64,000 bases of DNA from JBAZWE01 sp041658605 (GTDB lineage: Bacteria > Actinomycetota > Thermoleophilia > BMS3ABIN01): assembly GCA_041658605.1 (NCBI GenBank), contig JBAZZU010000006.1, forward strand, positions 1 to 64,000. Reading direction: 5' to 3'. This document shows positions 1 to 7,260 of this stretch, one piece after another (position 1 is the first letter of the stretch; each line of letters opens with the position of its first letter). The position numbers and the translations under genes are program-made. Below the pieces are notes generated by a model. The model ran no database searches and had not been told where the DNA came from. It was given only the letters and a program-made list of their open reading frames with translations.

Positions 1-2
1 TC

Positions 3-326
3 ATATCCGGTTCAGGAGCGCCTCCAGCGGGCCTAAGGCCGACTGGCGCCGTGCTCACCGGCACATCCAGCTGGTATGGGCCGGGTTTCCAGGGCAACAG
101 GACCGCGAATGGTGAGATCTACAACATGTATGCGTTAACGGCCGCCCACAAAACGCTTCCGTTCGGGACATGGCTCAAAGTGACCTTCAATGGCAGATCG
201 GTTTTTGTGAGGATTAATGACCGGGGTCCATATGTCGGCGCCCGCATACTCGACCTCTCAAAAGCCAGCGCTGAGTCAATCGGTCTGACGGGCGTGGGTT
301 ACGTGACCGCCGAGGTCTACAGGTAG
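3..326 (+). CDS. RlpA-like double-psi beta-barrel protein, 5' end outside window
   Basis: The frame is already open at the window edge, so the N-terminus is missing and only about 107 residues are visible. They carry the RlpA/DPBB signature: a TSSWYGPGFQGNRTANGE-type opening, then LTAAHKTLPFGTWLKV, then VRINDRGPYVGARILDLS. The conserved Asp of NDRGP and the His of AAHKTLPFG are present. Family members are secreted septal-ring or peptidoglycan-binding proteins, some with lytic transglycosylase activity, so a signal peptide or linker probably lies upstream of the window. A GTG at 51 is the first in-window start candidate, but it sits directly before the domain and is unlikely to be the true start. 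It converges on apt. The domain call is firm; the precise role is not. Confidence 0.85.
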   Translation: MSGSGAPPAGLRPTGAVLTGTSSWYGPGFQGNRTANGEIYNMYALTAAHKTLPFGTWLKVTFNGRSVFVRINDRGPYVGARILDLSKASAESIGLTGVGYVTAEVYR

Positions 327-329
327 CAT

Positions 330-365
330 AAAAAAAAGCAGGGACGCTTATTCAGCGCCTCTGCT
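330..365 (-). terminator. Rho-independent terminator behind apt
   Basis: An 11-bp stem with two wobble pairs (337-347 with 355-365) is followed, on the minus strand, by a run of eight T residues. It lies 18 bp past the apt stop codon. On the plus strand no T-run follows, so it serves apt rather than the RlpA-like gene. Confidence 0.75.
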
Positions 366-383
366 CAGTCGATTTATTTCTGA

Positions 384-908
384 TTATTCCCCGTCGAAAT
401 GGATCAGGCTCAGGATATCGTATTCGGATATCTTGTCGCGTCCGTGGAGGAAATCCAGCTCGACGATGAAACAGACACCGACCACCTCTCCCCCCAGCTT
501 CTCCACCAGGTCACACTTGGCGCGGGCGGTGCCTCCCGTAGCCAGAAGGTCGTCGTGTACAAGCACCCGGGTACCCGGCCCGATGGCGTCATTGTGGACT
601 TCCAGACTATCCGTGCCATATTCAAGTTCGTACTCGGCGGCGACGGTCAGGAACGGCAGTTTGCCCGGTTTCCTGGCTGGCACAAAACCTGCTCCCAGTG
701 TGTAGGCCAGGGCAGCTCCCAGGATAAATCCGCGAGCTTCCGCTCCGACCACGACGTCTATTTTCTTAGCTACGGCGAACTCGGCAAGCTGATCAACCGC
801 GTAGCGCAGAGATTCAGCATCCTGCAGCAACGGGGTGATGTCTTTGAAAACGATGCCCTTCTTGGGAAAATCTGGTATATCACGGATCTTTGCAGTCAGG
901 TCTATCAA
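384..908 (-). CDS. apt: Adenine phosphoribosyltransferase
   Basis: Purine salvage enzyme making AMP from adenine and PRPP in the cytoplasm. The PRPP-binding loop is seen as VLVHDDLLATGGTA, preceded by the family segments IRDIPDFPKKGIVFKDITPLL and GAEARGFILG. A TTG at 908 is the best start: AAAGGAG sits 6 nt before it and the product then begins (M)IDLTAKIRDIPDFP, matching the usual Apt N-terminus. This gives 174 residues, normal for the family; a longer reading from 950 adds 14 residues with no homology feel. It lies 55 bp behind the MerR-type regulator on the same strand and may share its transcript; in many bacteria apt neighbours relA, which is not seen here. Confidence 0.95.
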   Translation of the reverse strand: MIDLTAKIRDIPDFPKKGIVFKDITPLLQDAESLRYAVDQLAEFAVAKKIDVVVGAEARGFILGAALAYTLGAGFVPARKPGKLPFLTVAAEYELEYGTDSLEVHNDAIGPGTRVLVHDDLLATGGTARAKCDLVEKLGGEVVGVCFIVELDFLHGRDKISEYDILSLIHFDGE

Positions 909-963
909 CTGGTTCTCCTTTCGGATTTTGCCTGATAACCGCGCCGCCAAAGATACGAATGCA

Positions 964-1686
964 TCACTGGCCCGCGGTAAAATTCCTTAGGTCTTTTATG
1001 AGCAGCAGGTGTTTGAGATACGAGGAGACGGTCGCAAGATTCTCGAGCGCCTCCACGCCCTCTTTTCTCGTCTGCGGATTCTGGGAGCGAAGAGTCGGCG
1101 AAAGTATCTGCAGCAGCAGGGCCGATTCCCTGTCCACCGAGCTTTTCAGAGTCTTTAGATTACGCGCTTTGACGCCATACCGTGACAGGTCGGAAGCGGC
1201 GGCCATAACCTCTACGTCCGTCTGGTCGTATCTCCTGGTGCCGCCGGAAGAGACTCCGGCGATCAGTCCGTACTCCTCCAGTTCGCGCACCATTTCACCA
1301 TCCGCACCCGAAGCATCAAGGGCTTCCTCGAGTGTAAAATTTTTTGCTTCTGAACCTGATGGCGGCTTGAGACTGACTTTCTTGAAGGGACGTGAACCCG
1401 CCGGGCGCACGGCGACAGTCCCCTTCCGGGAAAGCTCCTGGCGAATGACCTTGAGCGGCAGAAACTCGTCACGCTGCAGTGTCAGGATGGTGCGAAGCCG
1501 TTCCACGTCGGCTTTTGAGAAAAGCCGGTATCCGCCAGTAGTTCGTTTGGGAGAGATAAGCTTCTCGTCTTCGAGGTAACGGATCTTGCTGATGCTTATG
1601 TCGGAAAACTCGCCCTTTAAAAGCTCGACCACCGCTCCGATGGTAAGCGCTTTTCTCGCTGTGCTCTCGTCGTCAGCATCCTTCAT
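964..1686 (-). CDS. MerR-family transcriptional regulator (FHA-linked type)
   Basis: A 240-residue regulator with a MerR-type winged helix at residues 14-80 (AVVELLKGEF...SISKIRYLEDEKLISPKRT..GGYRLFSKADVERL). A linker and a helical C-terminal half follow, the latter ending in segments rich in hydrophobic heptads. The combination with an immediately upstream FHA gene matches the actinobacterial garA/Rv1828-type and FtsR-type arrangement; that is family knowledge, and the target genes here are unknown. Its ATG overlaps the FHA stop codon by 4 nt (ATGA), indicating translational coupling. No ligand-binding cysteines typical of metal-sensing MerR proteins are visible, so a metal sensor is unlikely. 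Confidence 0.85.
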   Translation of the reverse strand: MKDADDESTARKALTIGAVVELLKGEFSDISISKIRYLEDEKLISPKRTTGGYRLFSKADVERLRTILTLQRDEFLPLKVIRQELSRKGTVAVRPAGSRPFKKVSLKPPSGSEAKNFTLEEALDASGADGEMVRELEEYGLIAGVSSGGTRRYDQTDVEVMAAASDLSRYGVKARNLKTLKSSVDRESALLLQILSPTLRSQNPQTRKEGVEALENLATVSSYLKHLLLIKDLRNFTAGQ

Positions 1687-2153
1687 CGTTCTATGAAGGT
1701 TAGTTTGTATTTTCCAATCTGTACCTGGTCACCATCGGCCAGCTTCTGCTTCTCGACCCGGGCGTGGTTAACATAGGTGCCGTTAAGGCTGCCCTTATCC
1801 TGGATATAGAACCCGTCCCTGCTCATAAGCAGGATGGCATGATTTCTCGAAACAGTGATATCGTCAAGAAAAATGTCGCTTTCCGGATGCCGGCCGATCG
1901 TCGTTTTTTCGCCAGCCGGTGCGTAGGTATCCCCGGTCAGCCCTCCCCCGCTCCGAACAACCAGCGAGACACCTTCTTTGACTACATCTCCTATATGAGA
2001 TATATCGGTATCCTTGTCCTCACCATCGGGAGCATAGCGGATGGTAGCCTGGGCGCCGCCATCCTCACCGGGGAGCAATGCTCCGCATTTACTGCAGTAC
2101 TTCCCCTCTTCAGTGTTCTGATATCCACATTCGTGACAATAAACCTTAGTCAC
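1683..2153 (-). CDS. Zinc-ribbon plus FHA domain protein
   Basis: The first 25 residues form a two-CxxC zinc ribbon (YCHECG...YCSKCG). A flexible acidic linker follows, then a C-terminal FHA domain with the phosphothreonine-binding landmarks GRHPESD, SRNHA and NGTYVN. A GTG start at 2153 is preferred because the product then starts right before the ribbon and overlaps the upstream gene by 8 nt; the longer reading to 2195 adds 14 unlikely residues. GarA/OdhI proteins have the same FHA fold and are switched by phosphorylation of an N-terminal Thr-Thr motif. That ETTS-like motif is not visible here, so GarA-type control of 2-oxoglutarate metabolism cannot be assumed. The MerR gene follows with a 4-nt overlap. 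Confidence 0.85.
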   Translation of the reverse strand: MTKVYCHECGYQNTEEGKYCSKCGALLPGEDGGAQATIRYAPDGEDKDTDISHIGDVVKEGVSLVVRSGGGLTGDTYAPAGEKTTIGRHPESDIFLDDITVSRNHAILLMSRDGFYIQDKGSLNGTYVNHARVEKQKLADGDQVQIGKYKLTFIER

Positions 2154-2424
2154 CGCAGGGGCCACCCCCGCCAGGGGACTCGAAACATTTCTCAACTGTT
2201 TCCTCCACGGCCTTCACGACTTCCGGACGTTCCAGTATTTCCCGGCGCCATTCCGGTTTGGTGTTGTTGGCCACATAAGGCTCCGCGAGTGCATCCTCAA
2301 GAGTCTTTCCTGAATGTATTTCCTGCAGGATGAAATTCAGGACCCTTTCCTCAGCGGCGTCTACACCCATATCCTCAAAAAGATGCTGGATCGCATTGAC
2401 CAGCCTGGCAAATCTCTCTGGCAC
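2146..2424 (-). CDS. Conserved-looking protein of unknown function
   Basis: I do not recognise this 92-residue, mostly helical, soluble protein. It has a leucine/phenylalanine-rich N-terminal helix (FARLVNAIQHLFEDMG), then an acidic helix, and ends in a glycine-rich tail with a lone CG pair. GTG at 2424 is chosen because GGAGG lies 5 nt upstream of it; the ATG at 2448 lies upstream of that ribosome-binding site and is less likely. The stop codon overlaps the FHA start by 8 nt, so the two are probably translated together. Its place between the RsiG-like and FHA genes suggests a signalling accessory role, which is inference only. Confidence 0.6.
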   Translation of the reverse strand: MPERFARLVNAIQHLFEDMGVDAAEERVLNFILQEIHSGKTLEDALAEPYVANNTKPEWRREILERPEVVKAVEETVEKCFESPGGGGPCGD

Positions 2425-2489
2425 TTTCTCTCCTCCCCTTGGTAACATGATTTATCGCTTATAACCGGCGTTGCGGCGCCTGAAACCTG

Positions 2490-2762
2490 CTACTTCTTTT
2501 CTCCGGGTGATCCACCCATGGAAAAAGGCTCTCCCTTTGCAAGGATCTCACTGAGCTTGCTGACATCATCTGCGGAAATCAGCGATTCGCCCGAAGTCCT
2601 CTTGTCAGACAGCCTGCTGACCAGTTCGGCCCTGAGGATGTCTATCTTGCCGTGCAGCAAACGCCTCTGTTTGCTGCACTCCTGTTCCTGGGTACACAGG
2701 TCCCTGATCAGTGTTTTGAGCTCCTTGTCAGACAGGCTTGAAAGCTCTGGCAGATTATCCAC
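2490..2762 (-). CDS. RsiG-like small protein with c-di-GMP-type signature
   Basis: A 90-residue helical protein. Residues 26-41 read E-x3-S-x2-R-x3-H-x3-D (E26, S30, R33, H37, D41). RsiG, the Streptomyces anti-sigma factor for WhiG, binds cyclic di-GMP through E-x3-S-x2-R-x3-Q-x3-D repeats; here one copy is present with His in place of Gln. The surrounding text (SDKELKTLIRDL and RRLLHGKIDILRAEL) also has the feel of that family. A single copy fits the homodimeric type described from early-branching actinobacteria. No WhiG-like sigma gene is in the window. The start is GTG at 2762 with GGAGG 6 nt upstream, behind a strong promoter (2792-2820). Function as an anti-sigma factor is inference. Confidence 0.7.
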   Translation of the reverse strand: MDNLPELSSLSDKELKTLIRDLCTQEQECSKQRRLLHGKIDILRAELVSRLSDKRTSGESLISADDVSKLSEILAKGEPFSMGGSPGEKK

Positions 2763-2791
2763 TACTTACCTCCACATCCTCGATTTCAACC

Positions 2792-2820
2792 ATTATATTC
2801 CCTGCACATCCAAGGTTCAA
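2792..2820 (-). promoter_or_regulatory. Sigma-70-type promoter for the RsiG-like/FHA/MerR cluster
   Basis: On the minus strand TTGAAC (2815-2820) and a perfect TATAAT (2792-2797) are spaced by 17 bp, about 30 nt before the GTG at 2762. It probably drives the whole RsiG-like to MerR cluster and perhaps apt. Confidence 0.6.
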
Positions 2821-2972
2821 CTATAGCTTTAGAAATGCATTTGCAGCCAGTAGAAAGACTGCCGATAACGACTACTGGAGGGCATTTTTGGTCTTGTGTA
2901 GTAATTCCCCGGTCAGGTGCGCACTCCTTGTATCCAGATTCGGGGGAATATGCTGGAGCAGTTGATTATATC

Positions 2973-3473
2973 GTGAGCGGCAGACAGACAGTAGGCAGAT
3001 CACAGATCGCAGACGCCGAGCGCATTCTGCGAACGCTTCAGCGCGAGATTTCCGCTGATTTCATCGGTCTTGTCTCAACGTCCGGTGTATCATTGATTGC
3101 GCTGAAATCGTCTGGCGTAGCCGATACCGATGCGCTTGCGTCCCTTTCGGCGGGCTCATTTGCCGCCACCCGGCAACTCGCCAGAATGATGGACGAGACC
3201 GAATTCAACGCGATTTTTTATGAAGGCAGTGAGCTGAATATCCAGATTGCCGAGGTAAATGATGAAACCCTGCTGGTTATCTGCTTCCGTAAGGATACGG
3301 AAATGGGTAAGGTAAGACTGATAAGCAGGCGGGCGGTCGGAGCGCTGACCCTGGCCATGCAGGAGAAGCAGGATCCCGAGAAAACCGGCATTACCGCAGA
3401 CAAGGCCCGCAGAGCGCAAAAAGCTGCGGCAAAAACATCTGATGATGGAGGACGGTCACGTGGCTCTGATTAA
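2973..3473 (+). CDS. Roadblock/LC7 domain protein
   Basis: The recognisable part is a roadblock/LC7 domain: helix AERILRTLQREI, strand-turn FIGLVSTSGVSLIAL, the SLSAGSFAATRQLARMM helix, and FNAIFYEGSELNIQIAEVNDETLLVICF. A Lys/Arg/Ala-rich tail follows. Bacterial roadblock proteins of the MglB class pair with MglA-like GTPases and act as GAPs or scaffolds. The next gene is such a GTPase, starting 14 nt inside this one, which strongly supports a pair. The frame is open from 2835, but the first 46 residues of that longer reading resemble no domain; GTG at 2973 is the likelier start, though without a well-placed ribosome-binding site. The start is uncertain, the domain call is good. Confidence 0.8.
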   Translation: MSGRQTVGRSQIADAERILRTLQREISADFIGLVSTSGVSLIALKSSGVADTDALASLSAGSFAATRQLARMMDETEFNAIFYEGSELNIQIAEVNDETLLVICFRKDTEMGKVRLISRRAVGALTLAMQEKQDPEKTGITADKARRAQKAAAKTSDDGGRSRGSD

Positions 3474-4047
3474 CCTGGCAGCCGGTGAGATCAATTACAA
3501 GATCGTATACTACGGCTGCGCGCTGGGTGGTAAAACCACATCCATTCAGCATGTATATAAAAAGGTGAACCCTCAGGTAAAGGGCAAGCTTGTCTCGATC
3601 GCGACCGAAGAGGAGCGGACCCTCTACTTCGATTTCCTGCCGCTGTCACTGGGAAAAGTCAGGGGTCTCAATACCCGGTTCCATCTGTACACCGTACCGG
3701 GCCAGCGTCAGTACAATGCCAGCAGGAAGCTGGTAATACAGGGAGTCGACGGGATAGTCTTCGTCGTCGATTCCCAGGTGAGCAAGCTCGACGAGAATAT
3801 CGAGGCCTATCTGAACATGTGGGAGAATCTCGAGGACCAGGGAGACAGCCCGCTGGACCTGGGGCTGGTGCTTCAGTTCAACAAACGCGACTTAAGCGAG
3901 ATCTTCACTGTCCCCGATTTGAATGACCTGCTGAATCACACAAACTCGCCGCATGTGGAATCATGCGCCCTCACTGGCGTAGGAGTATTTGAGACTCTCA
4001 GGAATGTGAGCAAGCAGGTTATTACAAAGACGGAGTCGGGAGAATAG
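3460..4047 (+). CDS. MglA-like small GTPase
   Basis: Ras-superfamily GTPase of the MglA type, about 195 residues. G1 is YYGCALGGKTTS; the switch-II element reads YTVPGQRQYN, the TVPGQ form typical of MglA rather than DxxGQ; G4 is FNKRD. The family controls polarity and motility with an MglB/roadblock partner, which is the preceding gene. The GTG at 3460 is taken as start because GGAGG lies 8 nt upstream; it overlaps the roadblock gene by 14 nt. The 3' end overlaps the convergent PHP gene by 26 nt. MglA pairs also occur in non-gliding bacteria, so no motility type is implied. Confidence 0.9.
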   Translation: MALINLAAGEINYKIVYYGCALGGKTTSIQHVYKKVNPQVKGKLVSIATEEERTLYFDFLPLSLGKVRGLNTRFHLYTVPGQRQYNASRKLVIQGVDGIVFVVDSQVSKLDENIEAYLNMWENLEDQGDSPLDLGLVLQFNKRDLSEIFTVPDLNDLLNHTNSPHVESCALTGVGVFETLRNVSKQVITKTESGE

Positions 4048-4642
4048 CCTTTGTTGTCCTGTCCCTGATCGCCCGTATCAGCCCCGCTGGTTCATCGATA
4101 TCCGGAATCTCCGTCCAACAGCGATAAAGGCTTTCCAGCCTGTGTGTATCGCTCCCCCCCAGCTCCGCAAGACCGTAAGTATCCGCTATCCGGCGAGCCA
4201 GCCTGCTGGCCTCCGCGTCCGGCCAGTTTCCGTTATAGACCTCGATGCCGTCGACCCGTAGGGCTACGCTCGAGAGGTACTCCTCCCCCATGCTCAAACC
4301 GCCGGAAGCTCCCGCGAAAGGATGCGCCCAGATAACCGCGGTCTCATCGGGGCGACTGTTCCTGTCGGGTAGCGGCTGTGCGGCTTCGAGCGAGCGCAGA
4401 TAATCAAGATCGGTTGAATAAACGAGGAAGTCGCCTTCAGTTGAGGAGATCTCGACGCCGGGAATGAAAGAAATCCCTGCGGGCGCCCTGCTGACGATCT
4501 CGTCGTAATCGCCCATGTCGCCGTGATTTGTAACGCACGCGACAGTCACTTCCAGCTCCCGCAAGACTTCGAGGTATGAATCGACACTCATCTGTGAGCA
4601 GCGGCTGCCGGGAGACGTATGTACGTGCGTGTCGAGCTTCAA
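4022..4642 (-). CDS. PHP-domain phosphoesterase
   Basis: A 206-residue protein that is essentially one PHP domain. Metal ligands are seen in order: KLDTHVHTSPGSRCS (HxH), VACVTNHGD, FIPGVEIS, VIWAHPF and GGSDTH at the C-terminal end. Such proteins hydrolyse phosphate esters with two or three divalent metals; substrates range from oligoribonucleotides and 3'-phosphoadenosine 5'-phosphate to histidinol phosphate. The protein lacks the extra domain of the RNase AM type, so the substrate is not predictable. It follows the sugar-nucleotide fusion gene by only 15 bp on the same strand, so they are probably cotranscribed. Confidence 0.85.
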   Translation of the reverse strand: MKLDTHVHTSPGSRCSQMSVDSYLEVLRELEVTVACVTNHGDMGDYDEIVSRAPAGISFIPGVEISSTEGDFLVYSTDLDYLRSLEAAQPLPDRNSRPDETAVIWAHPFAGASGGLSMGEEYLSSVALRVDGIEVYNGNWPDAEASRLARRIADTYGLAELGGSDTHRLESLYRCWTEIPDIDEPAGLIRAIRDRTTKAILPTPSL

Positions 4643-4657
4643 GACAGGCTTGTTCGC

Positions 4658-7174
4658 TCAGACCTGCTGCTGCTCGTGGCTGGCGATAATCTCATCCAGC
4701 TTTGCCGAGTATCGCTCGAGCAGGTCCCGGGAGTCCTCGATGGTATTGCCTTCGGCGTAGATCTCGAACAGGGGCTCGTCCGCGGACGGCAACACCTGCG
4801 CCCAGCCCTCGTCATGGAAGACCTTGATACCGTCGAGGCGGCTGACGTTCTCCTCGTGCTCGATGCTCTCGGATATCTCACGCATCGCGACGCCCTTGAG
4901 CGACCACGGACAGCTCTTGGCTTCCCTGATCAGTGTCGTGTCCGGAATCTGGGCCACGAGTTCCGATATCGTCTTCTCTGATACGGCCAGGAGTTCCAGC
5001 ACCTTGCCCATGCTCATCAGGGCATCGTGCGCGGGAAGAAAACCGGGGAAGATAAAGTCGCCGCCGACATCTCCGGCAAAAATCACATCCGGCAGAGCCG
5101 CCGCTTCAGTCAGGGCCGCCTGGGATACCTTCGTCCTCAGGATCTCGCAACCGGTGCCCTCGACCAGCATCTCGGCCAGTCTCGAAACGGTCAGCGGCAG
5201 TGCGATCCTGCCCTTGCCCTCGCTGCCGGCCATCAGCTTCAATAATAAAAACAGCGTCTTTTCCGGGGATATCTCATTGCCCTGCTCATCGAGGAGGAAG
5301 ATCTTCTCGGCGGCGTTATCGATGGTGATCCCCAGATCGGCGCCGGCCGAGATAACCAGCTTCTGCACGCGCGTGGAATCGGTCTCCAGCCGTGTTGACG
5401 TTATCGCGGTCTTATCTTCATCGAGGAACGTATTGAGACCGATTATCTCGGCGCCCAGCTTGGAAAGCAGCCTGCTGGCGATAAGCGAAGCGCTGCTGAA
5501 GCTGTGGTCGAGGACGAAACGGAAACGGCGGGCGCGGATCTTCTCCACGTCCCATGTCTCAAGGAGCCCCTGGATATATTCCTCCGTCGAGCGCGCCGGA
5601 TACATCAGCTGGCCGATCTCGGTGTAGAACGCCCGCCGGTAGTCATGGCGGTTGAAATATTTCTCGATGTCGCGCTCGGTCGATTCGTGGATGGGGCTGC
5701 CCGGCGGCTCGAAGAAAAGTATCTGCATTACCTCAGGGTGCCAGGCCGAAACCCGCACGTGGATGCCGCCCACGGCGTAGCCGCATTTGAGCTCGAAGCG
5801 GTTGACCGATGCCGGCGTCACCCTCATGTCGCGCACATTGACTCCGGTGGAGTTGAGGCCCGCGACAATCGCACGCTTGATCATACGCGAGGCCGGATGT
5901 TCGTCGCGGCTGCAGCATACCTGGTCGCCCTTGTTGAGCGTAGTGCCGTAAGCCATAGCCAGCTTCAGAGCCAGCTCCGACGTGATATCGACGTTCACGA
6001 GCCCTGAGACGCCATCCTTGCCGAAAAGTGTGGAAAGCGCCCGCCACTCCCAGATGATGCTGGAATAGACGTGAGCGCCCGCCTCGATGACCTTGAACGG
6101 GTAGATCTTGACGTTGCTGGCGATCATGCTGTGGGCGCCGATGCTGCACTCGTCCCCGAGAGCGGCATTTGAGTTTATGGTTGCGCTGGGCTTGATGTCA
6201 CAATTCTTGCCGACGATGGCGCCGCTGACCTTGGCGCCGGAGCCGATGTATGTGTTCGAATCGACGACGCAATGGTCGGTCTCGGCGTTGTCCTTTACGA
6301 TGACGTTGTTGCCGAGGATGGAGTACGGCTGGATCTTCGCCTCGGTATCGATCTTGGCGTAGTTGCCTATCAGGGCAGGGCCGCGGATGTTGTCGAGGCT
6401 GTCGAGGTTGAGCTTCTCGCCTATGTAGATGTTCTCGCGGAGCTTGATTCCCGGTATGTTAAGGCTCACCTTGCCGTCAAGGGCATCATGATTGGCCCTA
6501 AGGTACTGGTTGATGTTTCCAATGTCCTGCCAGTAGCCTTCGCAGGGATAGCCGAACATCGGCTTGCCGCGCTTGAGCATCTTGGGGAAGAGCTCCTGGC
6601 TGAAATCGTACTTGGTGTTCTCCGGGATATAGTCGAATATCTCCGGCTCGAGAACATAGATTCCCGTGTTGACATAGTCGCTGAAAACCTGTCCCCAGCT
6701 CGGCTTCTCCAGGAACTGCTTGATGTGGTTTTCCTCATCGACGATGACGACGCCGAATTCGAGCGGGTTCTCCACGCTCTTCAAGGCTATGGTTATCATC
6801 GAGCCTTTGTTCTTGTGAAAATCGATCAGCTCGGTGAGGTTGAAATCGGTGAGCGCGTCGCCGCTGATGACTATGAATGTCTCATCGAGGTGTTCGGCGG
6901 CGTTGCGGACGCTGCCCGCAGTGCCGAGGGGGCTTTCCTCCACTGAGTATTCGATGGACACCCCCATCGAAGTGCCGTCTCCGAAGTATCCACGGACGCT
7001 CTGGGGCATAAAGGCGACGGTGACGACGATGTCATTCAGGCCGTTTTTCTTGAGCAGATCGATGATGTGCTCCATGCACGGCTTGTTGACTATGGGAACC
7101 ATCGGCTTGGGCTGGTTGCTTGTAAGCGGACGCAGCCTGGTGCCTTCTCCCCCGGCCATCACTACTGCCTTCAT
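4658..7174 (-). CDS. Sugar-1-phosphate nucleotidyltransferase fused to LbH and phosphomannomutase-like domains
   Basis: A 838-residue three-part protein. Residues 1-235 are a GlmU/ManC-type nucleotidyltransferase (MKAVVMAGGEGTRLRPLT; the ISGDALTDF metal site; FLEKP). Residues about 245-380 form a left-handed beta-helix of hexapeptide repeats. Residues about 385-830 are phosphomannomutase-like. The last part looks catalytically dead: where mutases carry T-x-S-H-N-P there is V475-S-A-W-H-P480, and the DGDADR magnesium loop is replaced around residues 617-624 by ITIDNAAEK. It is usually annotated mannose-1-phosphate guanylyltransferase and probably makes an NDP-sugar for cell-surface polysaccharide. 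The nucleotide (GTP, UTP or dTTP) cannot be read from the sequence. Confidence 0.88.
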   Translation of the reverse strand: MKAVVMAGGEGTRLRPLTSNQPKPMVPIVNKPCMEHIIDLLKKNGLNDIVVTVAFMPQSVRGYFGDGTSMGVSIEYSVEESPLGTAGSVRNAAEHLDETFIVISGDALTDFNLTELIDFHKNKGSMITIALKSVENPLEFGVVIVDEENHIKQFLEKPSWGQVFSDYVNTGIYVLEPEIFDYIPENTKYDFSQELFPKMLKRGKPMFGYPCEGYWQDIGNINQYLRANHDALDGKVSLNIPGIKLRENIYIGEKLNLDSLDNIRGPALIGNYAKIDTEAKIQPYSILGNNVIVKDNAETDHCVVDSNTYIGSGAKVSGAIVGKNCDIKPSATINSNAALGDECSIGAHSMIASNVKIYPFKVIEAGAHVYSSIIWEWRALSTLFGKDGVSGLVNVDITSELALKLAMAYGTTLNKGDQVCCSRDEHPASRMIKRAIVAGLNSTGVNVRDMRVTPASVNRFELKCGYAVGGIHVRVSAWHPEVMQILFFEPPGSPIHESTERDIEKYFNRHDYRRAFYTEIGQLMYPARSTEEYIQGLLETWDVEKIRARRFRFVLDHSFSSASLIASRLLSKLGAEIIGLNTFLDEDKTAITSTRLETDSTRVQKLVISAGADLGITIDNAAEKIFLLDEQGNEISPEKTLFLLLKLMAGSEGKGRIALPLTVSRLAEMLVEGTGCEILRTKVSQAALTEAAALPDVIFAGDVGGDFIFPGFLPAHDALMSMGKVLELLAVSEKTISELVAQIPDTTLIREAKSCPWSLKGVAMREISESIEHEENVSRLDGIKVFHDEGWAQVLPSADEPLFEIYAEGNTIEDSRDLLERYSAKLDEIIASHEQQQV

Positions 7175-7260
7175 AAAACCCCTTTCAGGAATTTTTGATT
7201 ATGGAACGTATTTACAGTCGCGGGCGGCAATTGTCAACCACAATCGGGAAATGGATGACA

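Noticed and set aside
1..50. c-di-AMP riboswitch expected before RlpA-type genes
   Set aside because: The upstream region lies outside the window; the 50 visible bases are coding.
399..935. Plus-strand ORF of 178 residues opposite apt
   Set aside because: It mirrors the apt gene, lacks a ribosome-binding site and has no family character.
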